A stretch of DNA of 64,000 nt from Schistosoma mansoni (lineage: Eukaryota > Platyhelminthes > Trematoda > Strigeidida > Schistosomatidae): contig NC_031501.1 of the NCBI RefSeq assembly GCF_000237925.1, positions 5,214,166 through 5,278,165 of the forward strand, in the 5' to 3' direction. Position numbers and translations under genes: made by a program. Below, piece by piece: positions 10,778 to 23,100 of this stretch (the stretch's first letter is position 1; every line of letters starts with the position of its first letter). The notes beneath the pieces are model-generated. The model was not told the DNA's origin and did no database searches. It saw only the letters and a list, made by a program, of their open reading frames with translations.

Positions 10778-10975
10778 ATTCACGAGTCGATTTAAGCTAG
10801 ACCACCCTAGAAAAACCTGGAAGCACTGGACGGCCATTTCGTCTCAGTATGGGACTTCTCAACAGTGTGCTTCCAGGTTTCCATTCGTGATCTAGCTTAA
10901 ATTGACTAACGAATTCAATCATTAAATTACTACAATTTCCATAAACCCTAATTCTGACAATAATCATCATGTGCT
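10778..10975. repeat. Family B repeat, fold-back (B8)
   Basis: Antisense 10,778-10,862 with a nearly complete hammerhead (10,823-10,867), then straight into sense TGCTTCCAGGTTTCCATTCG to the tail. The junction falls in the GTGC motif of stem I, which occurs in both arms. Confidence 0.85.
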
Positions 10976-11035
10976 CACTAGCGAATGGCTCCAACGTATA
11001 TTTCCTAGAGTTCTAAAGCATAGACATGACCGGTG

Positions 11036-11265
11036 GAGTCAAACCGAATCAGTTGTGAGGTAGTTACTGACTGAAAACAATGGTGGAGGGTGGCGCTTCA
11101 TGATGGATTGATTGTAGTTAGACATTAATACCACTGGATGCCGGCTCAGTGGTTTAGAGGTTAGGCGATCGCGTTCGAGACCAAATGTCCTTTGTTCGAA
11201 TCCCTCTATTGGCATCGTAGGTGTGCACTGTTGAGAAAAAATCTGTTCATTACGAAAAATGGTAT
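11036..11265 (+). repeat. Family B 5' half, sense (B9)
   Basis: Upstream arm (GAAAACAATGGTGGAGGGTG), then a tRNA-like head (GGCTCAGTGGTTTAGAGGTTAG, box B-like TTCGAATCCC). The hammerhead decays after GTGCACTGTTGAG. Confidence 0.8.
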
Positions 11266-11269
11266 AATC

Positions 11270-11895
11270 TGTGATTTAAAAATGATTAATAATTTCTGTC
11301 ATTAATCTTAGGAAAATTATTCTACCTATTTTAAATGCTGGAAATAATTACTTACTTTCTTTCCAAGTCTCATTTTAACTCAACTTATTCTCTTTTAATT
11401 TCTAACTGTTCAATTATTAATGTTTAATCTACTTAATTGTATGGTTAGAGTAAATTGAACAAATGATTTCCACTTCACTGGAATAAGTTAAAGAATAACA
11501 ATACTTGTAAGAAGAGGAATTAGAAGTGTGTGAAACCAATGAAAACATTAATAGTTCAAATATTTCTTTAGCTTAAATGACGTATTTTGTTGTGGACATC
11601 AAAGTTGGGTTTTAGTCAGACTATAAGTGAAAAGCAAGGAGCAACAAAATATGTTTTTCTGGTGGAGGACTTCCGTGTGACAGTACACACTAACAACCTT
11701 GCAAATGATAGAAATCAGAAGCCTTAGTCTTTTTAGTGATAAGGTTACTTTTAGAATGCTGTGTTAGTATCCAATGGCTTGTACTCTTATCTATTTTGTC
11801 CAGGAAATTATATCTAGTAACAATTTTATTGCTATTTCGAGAATTTTTCAAAACCAATAAAATTTTATGTTAGTTTTGAACATTAAGGAGTTGTG
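11270..11895. other. Intergenic, AT-rich
   Basis: Nothing recognised. Confidence 0.5.
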
Positions 11896-11899
11896 AATA

Positions 11900-12015
11900 G
11901 TGTGTGTTCACTGCTAAGAAGTCCCATACTAGGGCGAAACGGGCGTCCAGTGCTTCCAGGTGTTTTTTTAGGGTGGTCTAGCTTTAATCGACTCATGGAA
12001 TTCAACTATCAAAAA
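11900..12015 (+). repeat. Family B 3' half, sense (B10)
   Basis: Hammerhead region 11,908-11,953, with the core CTGA changed to CTAA and so likely inactive, then the ATCGACTC-type tail. Confidence 0.75.
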
Positions 12016-12429
12016 AACTAAAGACATTATAGTACATGCATCTTACTTGTTTTGAGGTAGATGGATATGAAATTAAATATGATATTAATTATTGGGTCAA
12101 ATTTTCTTGGTTTAATTTTACTCCAACAATTTCTACAGCGTTTCACCTCGTTGATATTAGACAAGAACAAACAACAGATTGGTTATACAGTGACTTATTT
12201 GGGAATTACATTTATTTGATGTTATTCTAAGTGATCAAAAAAGGTATCATAATGCAACTGTTTTGTTTAACTGTATAATCATGAGCTCTTGTAGATTTAA
12301 ATAAAACGGTATTTGAGAACTAACCGGAGCTGGAAATATAAGCTATCAGATACTTATCATACTCATGATCTAAAAGTACCGTTGTTATTGTGAAATATGA
12401 ACGTTTTAGGTTTTATTCTTGATTCAATC

Positions 12430-12530
12430 TTGGTTGTGCATATCCATAGAGGAGTTCCATACTGAGACGGAAGAGGAACTCATTGCTTTTTAGTTTCCAC
12501 TGATTGTCCAGCTTAAGTGCATCTCTGAAG
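12430..12530 (+). repeat. Very worn family B fragment (B11)
   Basis: Faint matches to GAGGAGTCCCATAC and to GGTCTAGCTTAA. Another, even weaker trace lies at 12,800-12,985. Confidence 0.4.
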
Positions 12531-12989
12531 TCGCCTATATGAGAGACAGTCCCTAGATTTGAAAATAGTTTACATCAGGACCGATTAAACTTTTAAAACT
12601 CAATGATGTTCCATTCTAGCTTAAAAATCTCTGTTAAACTGCCACTCACCTAAACCAGTTGTGTGGAATCTCTTGTAACTTGACATTTCAAATCATCTTA
12701 TTTAGTGACCATTGGAGGTCAACTAAATTAGGTGTGAAGTAAATGCCATCCATGGAAATGATTAATAATCAAACAATATCAAAAAATTACTGGAGTTGGA
12801 ATTGTGAATCACTGGATGTTAGTTGAATAGTCTGAAGTTTGAAGATTAACTTTAGGCTCGGAGGTTTGGGGCTTCATTTTTATTGAAGTCGTAAATACTG
12901 GCAAATGATGAATGCCCTACTAAGACGAAATATTCATGCCTCCTAGTTTTTATTGGCTATCTAACTAAATTCAATAAACTCTACAATAT

Positions 12990-14349
12990 AACACTTTTTA
13001 TAAACTTTTGTGTCAATTACAAAGTTTCATTTGGTTTCTTAGAGTTTACTGATTAAAATTTCAGTTGAAATAGGGCCCTTATAAATTCATATTGTTAATT
13101 AACTATAAATGATAATCTATCAATATGTAAAGCGGAATTCTTATAGCTTACTGTAATTATGGGTAAACTCAATTGAGAATGATTATGTTGATGTGTATAA
13201 ATGTCTTTATTTGTTTTCCGTTTTTTTTCTTTTTTTTTAATAGAGATAAATAGTTTGCCTAGTAATTAGATTAATACTACTTTCAATAATACTAACCATG
13301 ATTATTATTATCTTTATTATTAGTAGTATTCCTCTCCTTGTCTCTTTGCTCATCAACATCTTTCCCAATTAAATGTTTGGAATGGTTTTATAATTATTTC
13401 GTTAACTTAACTGTTAACATACACACACATACATAAATGCACATGGCAGCAAGTGTATATATATATATGTGTGTGTGTGTGGATGCATGCAAGATGAATT
13501 GAACAAGAAAGCGATGAATTACTTTACTATTCTTCCTCCTTAATTATCTTGATTTCTATCAGCTTTTTTGTATGTTTGAAGTGATTTTTCTATTTCGTCA
13601 TTATTACTGTTGTTGTTTCTAGTCAATTAAATAAGACATTTTATTTCCCATTTTCACTCTTCCTCTATTGATCAGAAAATAAACAAAGTGTTCCCAACAA
13701 AAAAACAAGTAAACTAATAATAATAATAATGATGATGATAAAATTGGGAAACATATTTGTGAAGAATAATAATTATTGTATTATTATTACTATTATGAAA
13801 CTTAAGGAAGGTTTGATATGAGGTATGCTTCAAGCTAAACAACATACAATCACTTATATACAAGTTAATCATATTTAAGGTTAGAATAGTATTACAGAGA
13901 TTAATTTTATCCCTTCATTTACTGTTGTTATCCATGCTAACGGATAAATACGAAAGAAGAATATATTTTATTGACTAAAGAACATTTAGTCAACTAATTC
14001 GTTTTTATGTTATTTACCTTTTTATCATTCATCTGTTTTATAATTAAAGATAATTATTTAGTAATAAATATACGATGAAGGTGAAGGGAGTTGAAAGAAA
14101 TATCTCTATGTGTAACACATATTCCTTCTCTCACCCCCCCCTCTCTCTCTGTATATGTATCCCTTTCTTGTACACATAAATACATGCATACACTTGATAT
14201 AGTATACTTCTACAACTAGTTGCAATCTTTTAAGAAAGAAAATAAGGACAAATCGAAACAGCTCTTTGAAGCAAATTGATGACAATGGCATACAATGATG
14301 AACAAATCCGTTTGCTCATATTGTACATGGTTCAACAGAACATCTCAAA

Positions 14350-14383
<34 letters not shown>

Positions 14384-15690
14384 GCCTCAGGAAATTCAAT
14401 TTCTCTCTCTTTTCAGCTTAGTAAAGTTTGAGCAATCCGAATAATACTAATTAAAAACCTTAACAATTAACGAACTAACTGACTAAGTAACTAACTAACA
14501 ATAAGACTAAATTACTCTTGATTATAAGCAGTTGATTAGCTGATATATGTTCTACCTCCAATTATTTTAATCTTTGTACATCTATTTATTTGTGTTGATT
14601 TACTTAGTGATTAATATTGTTCATTCGTGAAATGTATGCATGTGTGTATATGTGTGTGTGCGTGTCTGTGCAATACTTTCTTCGAATTGAATGAATTCCA
14701 CTTTCTCTACTGTTTTAGAAGGAAAAAAGAGATGCCAAGGAGAGGAAATTTTTCACAAATTCTCTTTTAAAATAGGAGTGATTGGTTTAGTAATTAGTTT
14801 ATGCCAGAATTATACTGTTAATAACATCTAATTATATTCAATATTCAATTAAACAAGAAATCAAAATAACCGCAAGATTAGAAGAAAAGAAAAAGAATAA
14901 CGTTAATTACTTAAAGTTTAATTGTAAAGAAACTAAATAAGCATTGACAATGATTAATTTATGGTTACTAATGTTTGTATGAATTCCAGTAATTTTAGAA
15001 GATCATCATCGGTATGGATTGATGACAAACGTTATCGAGATTATACACATGCTTAAGTGCACTCCAAAAATCAGAACAAAGTATTTTCTTCATCATGATT
15101 TATGTAACGTACTCGAAGTCATAACCTGTCAGTATTTAGTAACGGTTACTAGATAAGACACCACAAAAGAGCGAATTAAAAACCTTTATTTCAAAAGGGT
15201 ATCAATCACGAAGATCATTTGGATACACGTACTATCAAAAAAGTCAAGCTACAGATCGCGCACTGAAAGCAATTCATATAGATTTTCCCTAGTTATAACA
15301 CAAATTCACCTCTAAAAATGGAACCCCTCATATTATTCTAGTCCCTATTGTTGATATGTTCACCTACAGATTAATTCAAAAATCACATTACTCTTTCAGG
15401 GTCAAACATCACTTTATCTGTTAAAGCCATATAGCTCATGAGAGGTGGAAGTTGGTGGCAAGTTGTAATAATTAAATGAGTCATTTATCTAGTCATCTTT
15501 GGCACACACATATTCTTGTTTGGATCAGGGAATGTTCTAAATAAATAAAATTTTTAGTATGATGTAGCAAAATCACATTGATTGCCATAGATTTTGTAGG
15601 TTGAGTAAAGTTTGTGCTAATTATCGTTATCTCTTATCTCCCACATTGTTATGCCGTAAAATATTTTCACAAGATTATTTATAATTACCA
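12990..15690. other. Intergenic, AT-rich with microsatellites
   Basis: No gene. Contains (TG)n and (AT)n near 13,455-13,480, a C/CT-rich run at 14,132-14,150, (CT)n(AT)n at 14,350-14,383, and (TG)n near 14,640-14,665. Confidence 0.6.
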
Positions 15691-16016
15691 GTATTTGTAT
15701 TGTGGTGTGGGTTACTTTTATCCACATAAATAGTATATTACGATGGTCGGGTATTGAATGTATTTCAGTAGAAGATCAATAAGGAAAGAAAGGAAACGAA
15801 GCACAATTAGTATGAAAATGCATAAACAATAATAATCGGAGAAGATGAACTGATATTTACAGAAGGAACGGTCAAGAATCAGTCAATTGATGGATAGTTT
15901 GCAAATTAAGTATTTACTATATGGTTCTCATCTTTTACTGATATAGTCTGTAGTTTTGTGCTTAAATACACTCGATTGTTCCGACTCGTCTTCTTGTTCA
16001 CTACAGTATCTGCCTA
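15691..16016 (+). repeat. Dispersed repeat R, copy 2
   Basis: Matches the reverse complement of 38,628-38,942 over almost its whole length, and copy 1 more weakly. Landmarks are TTGTGGTGTGGGTTAC, GAATGTATTTCAGTAGAAGA and TTGATGGATAGTTTGCAAAT. LTR-like in size; class unresolved, old. Confidence 0.7.
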
Positions 16017-16158
16017 CAAATTAGTCAGATGACTGAAATACCGATGAACAAACAATGTGGCTTTAAATGATGTATAGATCAGTTAGTTGAAGATCAATAA
16101 TTTGACAAAATAAGGTAATTTCCTTTCCAATATCAGCTGCCAAGTAGGCAAACTATCG

Positions 16159-16159
<1 letters not shown>

Positions 16160-16214
<55 letters not shown>
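16160..16214. repeat. (TA)n(GA)n microsatellite
   Basis: About 32 bases of TA followed by about 20 bases of GA. Confidence 0.95.
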
Positions 16215-16796
16215 GCAGAGGGAGGGAAGTAAAGAGAGGGAGATTGGAGAATTATGTCAATTATTTGTAAATAAACTTAAATCATTAACTTTTGTCATTA
16301 AGTACTTATATTCATAATAATGAATTAAACGGTTAGATTAATTTCGACATTAAAACACTGAACTTATGAAGTGTTTTGATTAAATTATTATTGAACCCAT
16401 TTACTTATTTTGTGTGTGTTTCCCTTTTCTTCGTCTTCTTCATTCGTTTGTTTTATTATTGCAGTAAAGAAAGAAAATGTGTGAATAAAAATTTTTTGCC
16501 ATGAACTTGCATGATTACCGGAAAGTTTTTTAGACAAGATTATTATTATTATTATTAATGTAATTCAATTAATTTAAAGCATACGTTTCTAGGTAAGATT
16601 TAACCCATTTAAGTTTTTCCTTATGTAATCTGTCAATAATTATAGATTGATTAATATAAGAGTGTAATGAGCATATTTTAACTAGTAACACTATTACTAT
16701 GATTACCATTATTATTATTATTATTATATTAGAAGCGATTTTGTTTTTGTTGGATGATTATATTTAATTTTTACAATCACAAATTTTCATGTTGAA

Positions 16797-17102
16797 ATAT
16801 GAGTCAATTGAAGCTAAACCACCATGGAAAGCCTGGAAGCACTGGACGGCCGTTTCGTCCCATTATGGGACTCCTCAGCAGTGCGCATCCATGATCTCGC
16901 CTCACGAGATTCGAACTCAAGACCTACCAGTCTCGCGCCAGAGCGCTTAACCGATAGACCACTAAGCTGGCATCCAACGGTGTTAATGTCTAACTTCAAC
17001 CAATCCGTCCAATGCTTCCAAGTTTTCCATGGTGGTCTAGCTTCAATTGACTCATGATTTCAATTATGAAAATATTGAAATCTCCACAAAACCCCTTATC
17101 AC
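16797..17102. repeat. Family B hammerhead repeat, fold-back (B13)
   Basis: A full antisense unit (16,797-17,008) runs through the tRNA-like head to the arm CTTCAACCAATCCGT, then switches to a sense 3' end (CCAATGCTTCCAAGTTTTCC) at about 17,008. CGTCCA is shared at the switch point. Confidence 0.92.
16839..16884 (-). ncRNA. Hammerhead ribozyme in B13
   Basis: Perfect stem I (GCACTG/CAGTGC), CTGAGGAG, GAAA, CGGCCGTC. Stem II GTCCCA/TGGGAC is fully paired, one or two pairs longer than the family norm. Confidence 0.9.
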
Positions 17103-18590
17103 GTTTTTCTTCTGTACACGTAAACTAAGTTTAAAACATTTGATTCTGATAGCAACAACAAACCGGAGTAAAGTTAATACTTGTTCTTTGTTGATTATTT
17201 TACATTTGTAGAGGTACCCACGTTGTATCAAACATTCCTGGATACATGATAACTGTGCTCGCTTAAACTTTTCTTCCTTTCAGAAACAAGCTTAAAGTGA
17301 TATATTCGAAAACTCTAGAAGATATTTTTGCGTCCTTCATATATACTTTCTATTCATAGTACATGAAAATTTGTAAATGCAATTAGAAACTATGTCATAT
17401 GAGTGTTGGTCTTGGATGACTTATAAAGATATATATAAGTTGAATAAGGTTTAAATCACGCACAAATGGTTACACTGCTGAGTGTCGGACTCTAACTCGA
17501 TGACTCAATAATTACGAGATCGTCTGAAAATTCGTAGGTCCTGAATCTAATTGTATTTGTATTAACGAGGTCTCTTAAATTCTAATAAAACTTTGAAATG
17601 GTATTCAGTAGTCGATCGTTTTCATTTTAATACAACTAGATGATGTGAATTATCTCAAATTTAATATCATAAGGGGGAAAAAGTCAGATAATTCACCAAT
17701 TAATAATGACTAATTACCAAACAATAGTTTGAATTGAATAGCTAAATGGGAATAAAACTGAAAAATGTCTAATAGAACCTTTAACTATCCATAAGTAGTA
17801 CATTATTGTAATCGAAAATAATCTGTCACACTCACTTGGTAGATCACCTAAATAGTTTAGCTTATTGTTGGTTACTAATGAGATTAAGTTATCATAATTA
17901 AGATCACTGTGAACACTATATCATTACATATTTTCTTTATAGGTTTAAAATCTGATCACTGAATCTTGACAAACATGTACACATAGAAAATGAATTCGGG
18001 ATTTACCAGAATACGTATGTTTATAGTGTATCCGTAGATTTCTAAGTAATGACAATACAGAATTGTTTTTTTTATGAATTTTTTGTATTATTTAAAGGTT
18101 AACTTTATCATGAAACTGAATTACATGCATAATTATTGACAGCAAACAGGATTGTCTAGTTGTTTACTCTTGATCTATACTAGTCTAATTGTATTTACCC
18201 ACAACAACACAGGATCGATCTCTTGAATTCCCAATTATATGGTACTTATAATAAATATCATAATTTTATAGTTTTAATTTCAATCAACTAATGTTGACAG
18301 GGGATTCGCATTCGATTTCGTCAAAATACTGTTGTCCAATATTTATCTTGTTTAGTTTAACAAAAACTTCGCAAAATAAACTTAATTCTAATCATAAATA
18401 AAACAATATATTTGTAATATCCCAAAGAGTAGAAAATTACATTTTCTGACGTTTTGTGACTCAGTCTAAGCTACTTCTTCAGAGAATACATAACAAAATC
18501 AAAATTAATCCAAGTTTAAATAGTACAAAGGAACAGCGCAATAATATTATGTGCGATCAATCAGAAAACAGGTCTGACTTGTTCAAACAT
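17103..18590. other. Intergenic, AT-rich
   Basis: No gene. A faint tRNA-like trace at 17,470-17,560 may be an old repeat head. Confidence 0.5.
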
Positions 18591-18597
18591 CGCAAAA

Positions 18598-18875
18598 TAA
18601 ACTTAATTATAATCAGTCCTGAACATCAATGGAAGGATCCAAGTAAACAACACCAAGTAAATTTAAACTTCACCACATTGCACAAGCTAGTAGCTACCAG
18701 GACTCAGTAGATAAGTGGATAATGCGAAAGGGGTTTGAAACGAATAGTACTGGGTTCGAGTCCCAGAGTGAACATCAACTCTGAGATGTAGATACATCTA
18801 GCTGACGAGTCTCGAATAGGACAAAACGCGCGTCCTGGATTCCACTGCCAGATACTATCCACCTTTTCTTAATTA
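18598..18875 (+). repeat. Family A hammerhead repeat, sense, near full length (A4)
   Basis: 5' part CCTGAACATCAATGGAAGGA, tRNA-like head (GACTCAGTAGATAAGTGGAT; box B-like GGGTTCGAGTCCC), linker, hammerhead, CCACTGCCAGATACTATCCA end. The hammerhead (18,794-18,840) reads CAAAAC instead of CGAAAC and is probably dead. The best sense reference for family A here. Confidence 0.92.
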
Positions 18876-19059
18876 TAATCGCTTAACATAAATGAGAATT
18901 TTTATCTCTGCTATCTTAAAACTCATTAAGGCTACATACTTTCGATAGAATCTCCTGTGTGAGTTAGATAGTTTGATTGAAAAGTCCTTGTTGTCATTTA
19001 AGGATTTAAGTGATCATCTTGTAGGATGTGTTAAGACAATAAAATCGAGGATACCCATT

Positions 19060-19170
19060 CTGTCTTATTTAAGACTCATCTACTGAATTAACACAGGACC
19101 CCAACACCTATAACTTCAGATCTTGACGCATCATCCACTTTGTTAGAGAGTTCATAATGACCATTAATCT
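19060..19170 (-). repeat. Worn family A fragment (antisense)
   Basis: Traces of the order hammerhead, linker, tRNA-like head: GTCTTATTTAAGACTCATCT and CATCCACTTTGTTAGAGAGT. Low identity. Confidence 0.4.
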
Positions 19171-19678
19171 GTTCAATGGATGTGAAAATTATAATTTCGT
19201 AAGTCTGTGTTTTCCTATCACCAAGAATCTTCCCTGGATTTGTTGGTGCAAGCATACTATGAACAAATGTTTCGATATTACCTAAACATACGAAATTTCA
19301 TGATCAATATGAATATAAGTCTTTCAAAACCTTTCCCTTGCCCTATGAAAATAATTATCAATCGAATTGTTCAATAATCTTTCCTTTTACATTCAGGATA
19401 TTTTTTTTATACATTAACCACAGTACTAAATCTCATCAAGAAAATATTAATGAACTGAAAAGACGGTTAATTGCGAAAAAAAAACAAAAAGGAACAAACA
19501 AACATGGAATATCAATGAATTCAAAATATAAAAAAATGAGGCATCTTATAAAACAAATTGAATCTAAGTGTAAAACATTCAAAGTCATTCAGTAAATTTT
19601 CATATATATGAAGTTACATATTGTTTATGATTATAAAAATAATTTTCATTATGTAATACACAATGAGTTGATTATTGA

Positions 19679-19957
19679 TCAAAGTTCAGTGATATTTGAA
19701 GATGTACTACTTCTACGATTTGTTCTATTATGTCGTCGATCAATAAAAATTTTTGGTCCAGTTGATTGTAATGATATTCTTCGCTTAGATTGGTTATAAT
19801 TAGATTGAGATGTATTATCATCTGAAATATGTTCAAATACGTTAATTTCTTCTCGTAAGGATATAACCTCTTTGGTTATTTTGGTAGTTTGTTGTTTTGA
19901 TGAGGAAATATTAACAGTATTGTAATTTTTGATATCGACTTCAGAAGAGATATTTGA
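19679..19957 (-). CDS. Ig gene exon 19, terminal coding exon with stop
   Basis: 279 bp from acceptor ATTTTTCAG to a TGA at 19,679-19,681. Its 92 residues start [20 protein letters not shown] and end [12 protein letters not shown]. The middle is acidic and helix-prone; the end is rich in Arg and Ser and could be phosphorylated or bind acidic partners (inference). No standard AATAAA signal was found close downstream. Confidence 0.85.
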   Translation of the reverse strand, partial: SNISSEVDIKNYNTVNISSSKQQTTKITKEVISLREEINVFEHISDDNTSQSNYNQSKRRISLQSTGPKIFIDRRHNRTNRRSSTSSNITEL

Positions 19958-20122
19958 CTGAAAAATAAAATAAACTACATGAAATATTTAAATAAGGGTA
20001 AACAGTTAAATTGTGGTAGCTGACATAGATTTATCAAAAATCAACGTCAATCAAAAAAACTGGAAGTAATTAACTGATATTAGAACATCATCATTATTAT
20101 CATCATTATCATCATCATCATT

Positions 20123-20193
<71 letters not shown>

Positions 20194-23100
20194 GAAATGT
20201 AGTTTTATAACTATATTCTTTCATTTGTTTTTGGCTCTAGAAATGTTTTCGAATTCTTCAGCTAAAGTTAACATGTTATTTAGAAAAGTCTATGAAGAAA
20301 TTAATAAGCAGTAATTAATTATTTATTCTAATCATATGGTTAGTTGAAACTCTTATAAATAAGATCAAAAGTTCTTGTCTGAAGTTTAAGTCGCAAAACC
20401 AGTAAGATTATTAAAACTTAATAAATAAAATCTAATTTTTCTAAAAAGTTTTTTTAAAATTTAATTTAGTAGATTGACAATGAATAGTGATCGAAGACCA
20501 AAGCCTTTTATTTGCTTGAGCTCACGAAACTACTTAGATGCTATTTTAAGTAACATACTACCATAAAGAAAAAAATACAGATGAACATTCATTACACACA
20601 CTTACTGTGGTGTCATAGTCGTATGATTTTTTCATTATTAATCCTGGGATATTTCTTTTAGGCGATTCAATTACATCATTTTCTTTAAGAATAGTCTGTC
20701 AAAGAAAAGAAAAAAAGAAGAGGAAAGAAATTACGAGAAAAATATGCACAACCGGTAAAAATAAAGAAAACGAGGCTACATACACATGCTTTGTGATTCA
20801 TGCATTCAGTTAGTATGGTCAATATTAATTTCTGTTATCCATACACAACACTGAATTCGAAATCAAATTCATATTACATGCATTAAAAATACCGTTCTAC
20901 TACTTTGAATAGCAATGAAGGGAATATTGAAAATAACTTACCTAAAAAAATACTTTCATTTATAAGAAGGAAGACTGAAAAGAGACTAACCGTATCTAGT
21001 ATTTGTGGCAATCACTGAATGACACAATTATTTGGTTGTCGCAATATGGACCGTGAAATTACAGACGTTAGAAATATCGAACTAAATGGGATATAACTCT
21101 TTAGTCTAAGTGTGTTATGATTGAAGTAAAATCAGAGGATCATAGTTTCAGGGGCTTCGTAGAGGCAGGATTATGGACTGTTGAAGATCTTCAAACGAGA
21201 GTAGAACAGAAATCGATTACTTTTTAGCTTTTTTGGATCTCCGATTAACGTTATTCCATGGTGAAAGCTATCATTCGAAGTGAATATTATTAACATGATA
21301 ACGATCATATTTTCTAATGAACGCTACACAATAAGTGATTTTATCAAAAATTAAATAAAGTTTTTATGGGATAGCAGTTGAAACCAGAATAAACGTTTCA
21401 TCTTGTTTTGTACTGATCAGCTGAATGTACCTGCATTCGAAACTTGATATCTGTCCACAGACTCGAACCAAATACATGTCGTCTTAAACGACAAACATTA
21501 TCCATTTAGCTACTGAGTCTAGATAACTGCTCACTTGTGCAACGGGTATGAATTGTAAATAGATTATTTTATTGCGACCATTGAACGATGCGGTCATTTA
21601 AATAATTTATTCTTGAAAGAGATTTCCACTGACTAGAACAACTTTGTTTTAAGTTTAAAACTGGGTTGAATACATGTTATCATTGAGTGCTGATAAATCG
21701 TGCCAGTGAATTCACAAAGAAGCATGAAATCATTATGATTTGTGGATTCATATTCATTATATATAAAATAGTTCAATGTGAAATCCACTAGCTTAATTTG
21801 TTGCCATTGATAACTAATGTCGTATCATTTTAATAATTCAAAAATCCTTTATTATAGTGTTGAGAGCTTTCTGTCTAATGTTTCTTTGAATCTCCACTAC
21901 TTATAGTGATTAGACATATTATAGATTTATCTGACTATTTTCTTAAATTTGTAGGGGCTATTTTACTTGGTCTTACTAATATGATCGTTTATTATTAAGT
22001 CACATTATATAAATTCTATTTATAATAAGATAATACACTATTTCATTGTCGGTAACTATTCTATCTTTGCTAATATTATGATGTTCAATAATTTGATAAC
22101 AAAACATACACATTAAAGTGATGTTTTATTTCTCGTCCATTAAATATCGATCAGTGCCAAGAATCTGAATAATTGGGTTTTTATAATTCGATTAAGAAAA
22201 TATTTTGAATGATGTAACTAGTCAAGTGACTTGAACTAAAAAAAAATTGGAACACTACAATAATGATTGAGTAATAGTATCTAAAAATGGTTTTCTTCAC
22301 TAATTGACATCAATATCAATGAAAAAATCAGAGAGTATTAGATAGATTTAGCCACAAGCTGTCCAGAGTTGGGATGCAGGATCTTCGACGAGAAAAAGAC
22401 TGAGGATTAAAACATAATGATCTACATTTTCGGATTATAATCACAATATAGAACAATAATCTTGCGACCTCATACTAAATTGATGATTATTTCACTTTCA
22501 GCTTGACTGAATTCTTTCAGTCAATTTAAAATTAATAATTTATATTAGCATAAAATACTTTTCAGATGCCTCTTTGTTCTCAGTGTTGTTCCAACTGATG
22601 TCCATTCGTCACAACAACCACTCACAAATTAAACCAATCTTCTAAACCTTATGAAATAAATCATTATGTCGTACAAAGTTATGATCATTATATATCTTCA
22701 TTCTTGGTTTAACTTCACTCTTTTGTATAGTGTATTCCAATTAGTGAAATTCATTCTAATGGAGTCTTTTGTGTTTAATCCTATGACCTGAATATTCACC
22801 ATCGCCACAATCATCATTATCATCATCATCATCATCCATTATCAGGAGAGTAAAAACATTTTACACATATACATACAGTTCTTATATATATTTTAGATTT
22901 TAACATGAATAATTTATTTTAGATTACTTAAAAAGTATAAATCATAATTTCTTATATGATTGTACACTGTGTACAGCAACGGTGCTAAATTAATAATAAT
23001 GACAGATATAAAGAATGAGGAAATCATTCACCCAATGGATCAGTCATATTACAAGATCAATATGATGTTTATTATGATCAAATATGAAATGATTAAGGGT

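Noticed and set aside
14106-14291. 61-codon minus-strand frame as a gene
   Set aside because: Low-complexity Arg/Gly run from CT-rich DNA; no motif.
19338-19799. Plus-strand frames at 19,338-19,595 and 19,608-19,799 as genes
   Set aside because: The second is the shadow of the Ig terminal exon; the first is low-complexity Lys/Asn-rich and has no motif.
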